The notes under the pieces were generated by a model that worked only from the letters and a program-made list of their open reading frames with translations, made no database searches and was not told the DNA's origin. 64,000 bases of DNA. Origin: Martinezella lusitana (lineage in GTDB: Bacteria > Pseudomonadota > Alphaproteobacteria > Rhizobiales > Rhizobiaceae). A program made the translations under genes and the position numbers. Below, piece after piece: positions 63,564 through 64,000 of this stretch; positions within the stretch are counted from its first letter, which is position 1; every line of letters starts with the position of its first letter. Location of the stretch: NCBI RefSeq assembly GCF_016901135.1, contig NZ_JAFEVL010000042.1:124001-188000 (forward strand). Reading direction: 5' to 3'.

Positions 63564-64000
63564 GGATCATTTCGACGGGTTGAGGCTATCACGCCGCAAC
63601 GCGCTTCTTGCGGCCGCGGCTCTCCTCGCCATTCCACGCGCGGGATATGCCGGCGCGGCAGTGTCCGGACCGATTGCCTCGCTCGACTACGGCCTGGCCT
63701 CGACGCTGCTGGCGCTCGGCGTCACACCCGCGGCGATCGCCTCGCTTGCCGATTGGGACAGGTGGGTCGTCGAGCCGAAAATGCCGGCCGGGGTCGTCGA
63801 TCTCGGCACCACCAATGAGATCAATCTCGAAATCCTGGCAAGCCTGAAACCGGCGCTGATCCTGACCACACCCTATCTCGCTCCCCTGAAGCCACGCCTG
63901 GAAGCGATTTCGCCGATCATGGAGCTCACGATCTATGCCGAAGGTGGCGAGGCGTTGCAACGCTCCATCGAAGCCACTCGGCTGCTGGCCGCCGCCATCG
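63553..64000 (+). CDS. Periplasmic ferric-siderophore binding protein (FhuD type), partial
   Basis: The ATG at 63553 overlaps the ATPase gene; the frame is open to the window end (149 codons). After a short lead, LSRRNALLAAAALLAIPRAG is a twin-arginine-like signal peptide. The mature start IASLDYGLASTLLALGVTPA and LGTTNEINLEILASLKPALI are typical of FhuD-class proteins. It delivers the ferric hydroxamate to the permease, expected just beyond the right edge. Confidence 0.85.
   Translation, partial: MSSEDHFDGLRLSRRNALLAAAALLAIPRAGYAGAAVSGPIASLDYGLASTLLALGVTPAAIASLADWDRWVVEPKMPAGVVDLGTTNEINLEILASLKPALILTTPYLAPLKPRLEAISPIMELTIYAEGGEALQRSIEATRLLAAAI

Overview
The window looks like a Rhizobium-type alphaproteobacterial replicon (R. 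leguminosarum / R. etli / R. tropici kind), probably an accessory part of a chromosome or a large plasmid. This rests on a complete ery (erythritol) locus arranged as in R. leguminosarum, GC-rich codon use in the metabolic genes, rhizobial IS5 and IS3 family remnants, and a P450/lipid A acyltransferase pair. No rRNA, tRNA or CRISPR was seen.

Layout. (1) 1-14.9 kb is a patchy accessory region: a GTG-started family 2 glycosyltransferase cut by the left edge, a SAM methyltransferase, a transglutaminase-like cysteine peptidase with a small exported protein overlapping tail to tail, a sialyltransferase-like gene ending at an apparently premature TGA, a ROK regulator, and a zinc-ribbon/cyclase/ATPase/TPR protein with a peroxiredoxin. 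The last two genes are bracketed by a diverged inverted repeat of about 95 bp. An XRE regulator, a second methyltransferase, a possible prophage lysis scrap and a broken IS3 element follow. (2) 14.9-28.5 kb holds a glycerophosphodiesterase and then the erythritol system. The leftward genes eryA-eryB-eryC-eryD-deoR-eryH(tpi)-eryI(rpiB) convert erythritol to D-erythrose 4-phosphate. The rightward genes encode a DUF2291 protein and a CUT2 (ribose-type) ABC importer. (3) 28.6-36.8 kb is a second polyol/sugar-acid block: another DeoR regulator, FGGY kinase and FAD glycerol-3-phosphate-dehydrogenase-like enzyme, a class II aldolase, a mannitol-dehydrogenase-family enzyme and a zinc alcohol dehydrogenase. 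(4) 36.8-47.2 kb is partly AT-rich and glycan-related: a sulfotransferase, an IS5 relic, three glycosyltransferases, a KpsM-like export permease without its ATPase, and cysD-cysNC making PAPS. Together they suggest a sulfated surface glycan. (5) 47.3-49.8 kb: lipid A acyltransferase-like gene and cytochrome P450. (6) 49.9-64 kb is a hydroxamate siderophore cluster around a divergent promoter. Leftward are an acyltransferase, a MATE exporter, a cystathionine-synthase-like PLP enzyme and an E. coli-type diaminopimelate decarboxylase. Rightward are a one-module NRPS (C-A-T-TE, C domain lacking its catalytic His), an IucD-type amino acid N-hydroxylase, a phosphopantetheinyl transferase, an ECF sigma factor, a GNAT and a ferric-siderophore ABC importer running off the right edge.

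The most novel-looking item is the siderophore cluster. Its own lysA and its IucD-like hydroxylase point to an N6-hydroxylysine building block rather than the ornithine of vicibactin. The inverted-repeat-bracketed cyclase/peroxiredoxin block, the putative sulfated-glycan module and the second kinase/dehydrogenase pair beside the ery locus also deserve a second look. All functions come from reading motifs and remembered family sequences; no database search was run.
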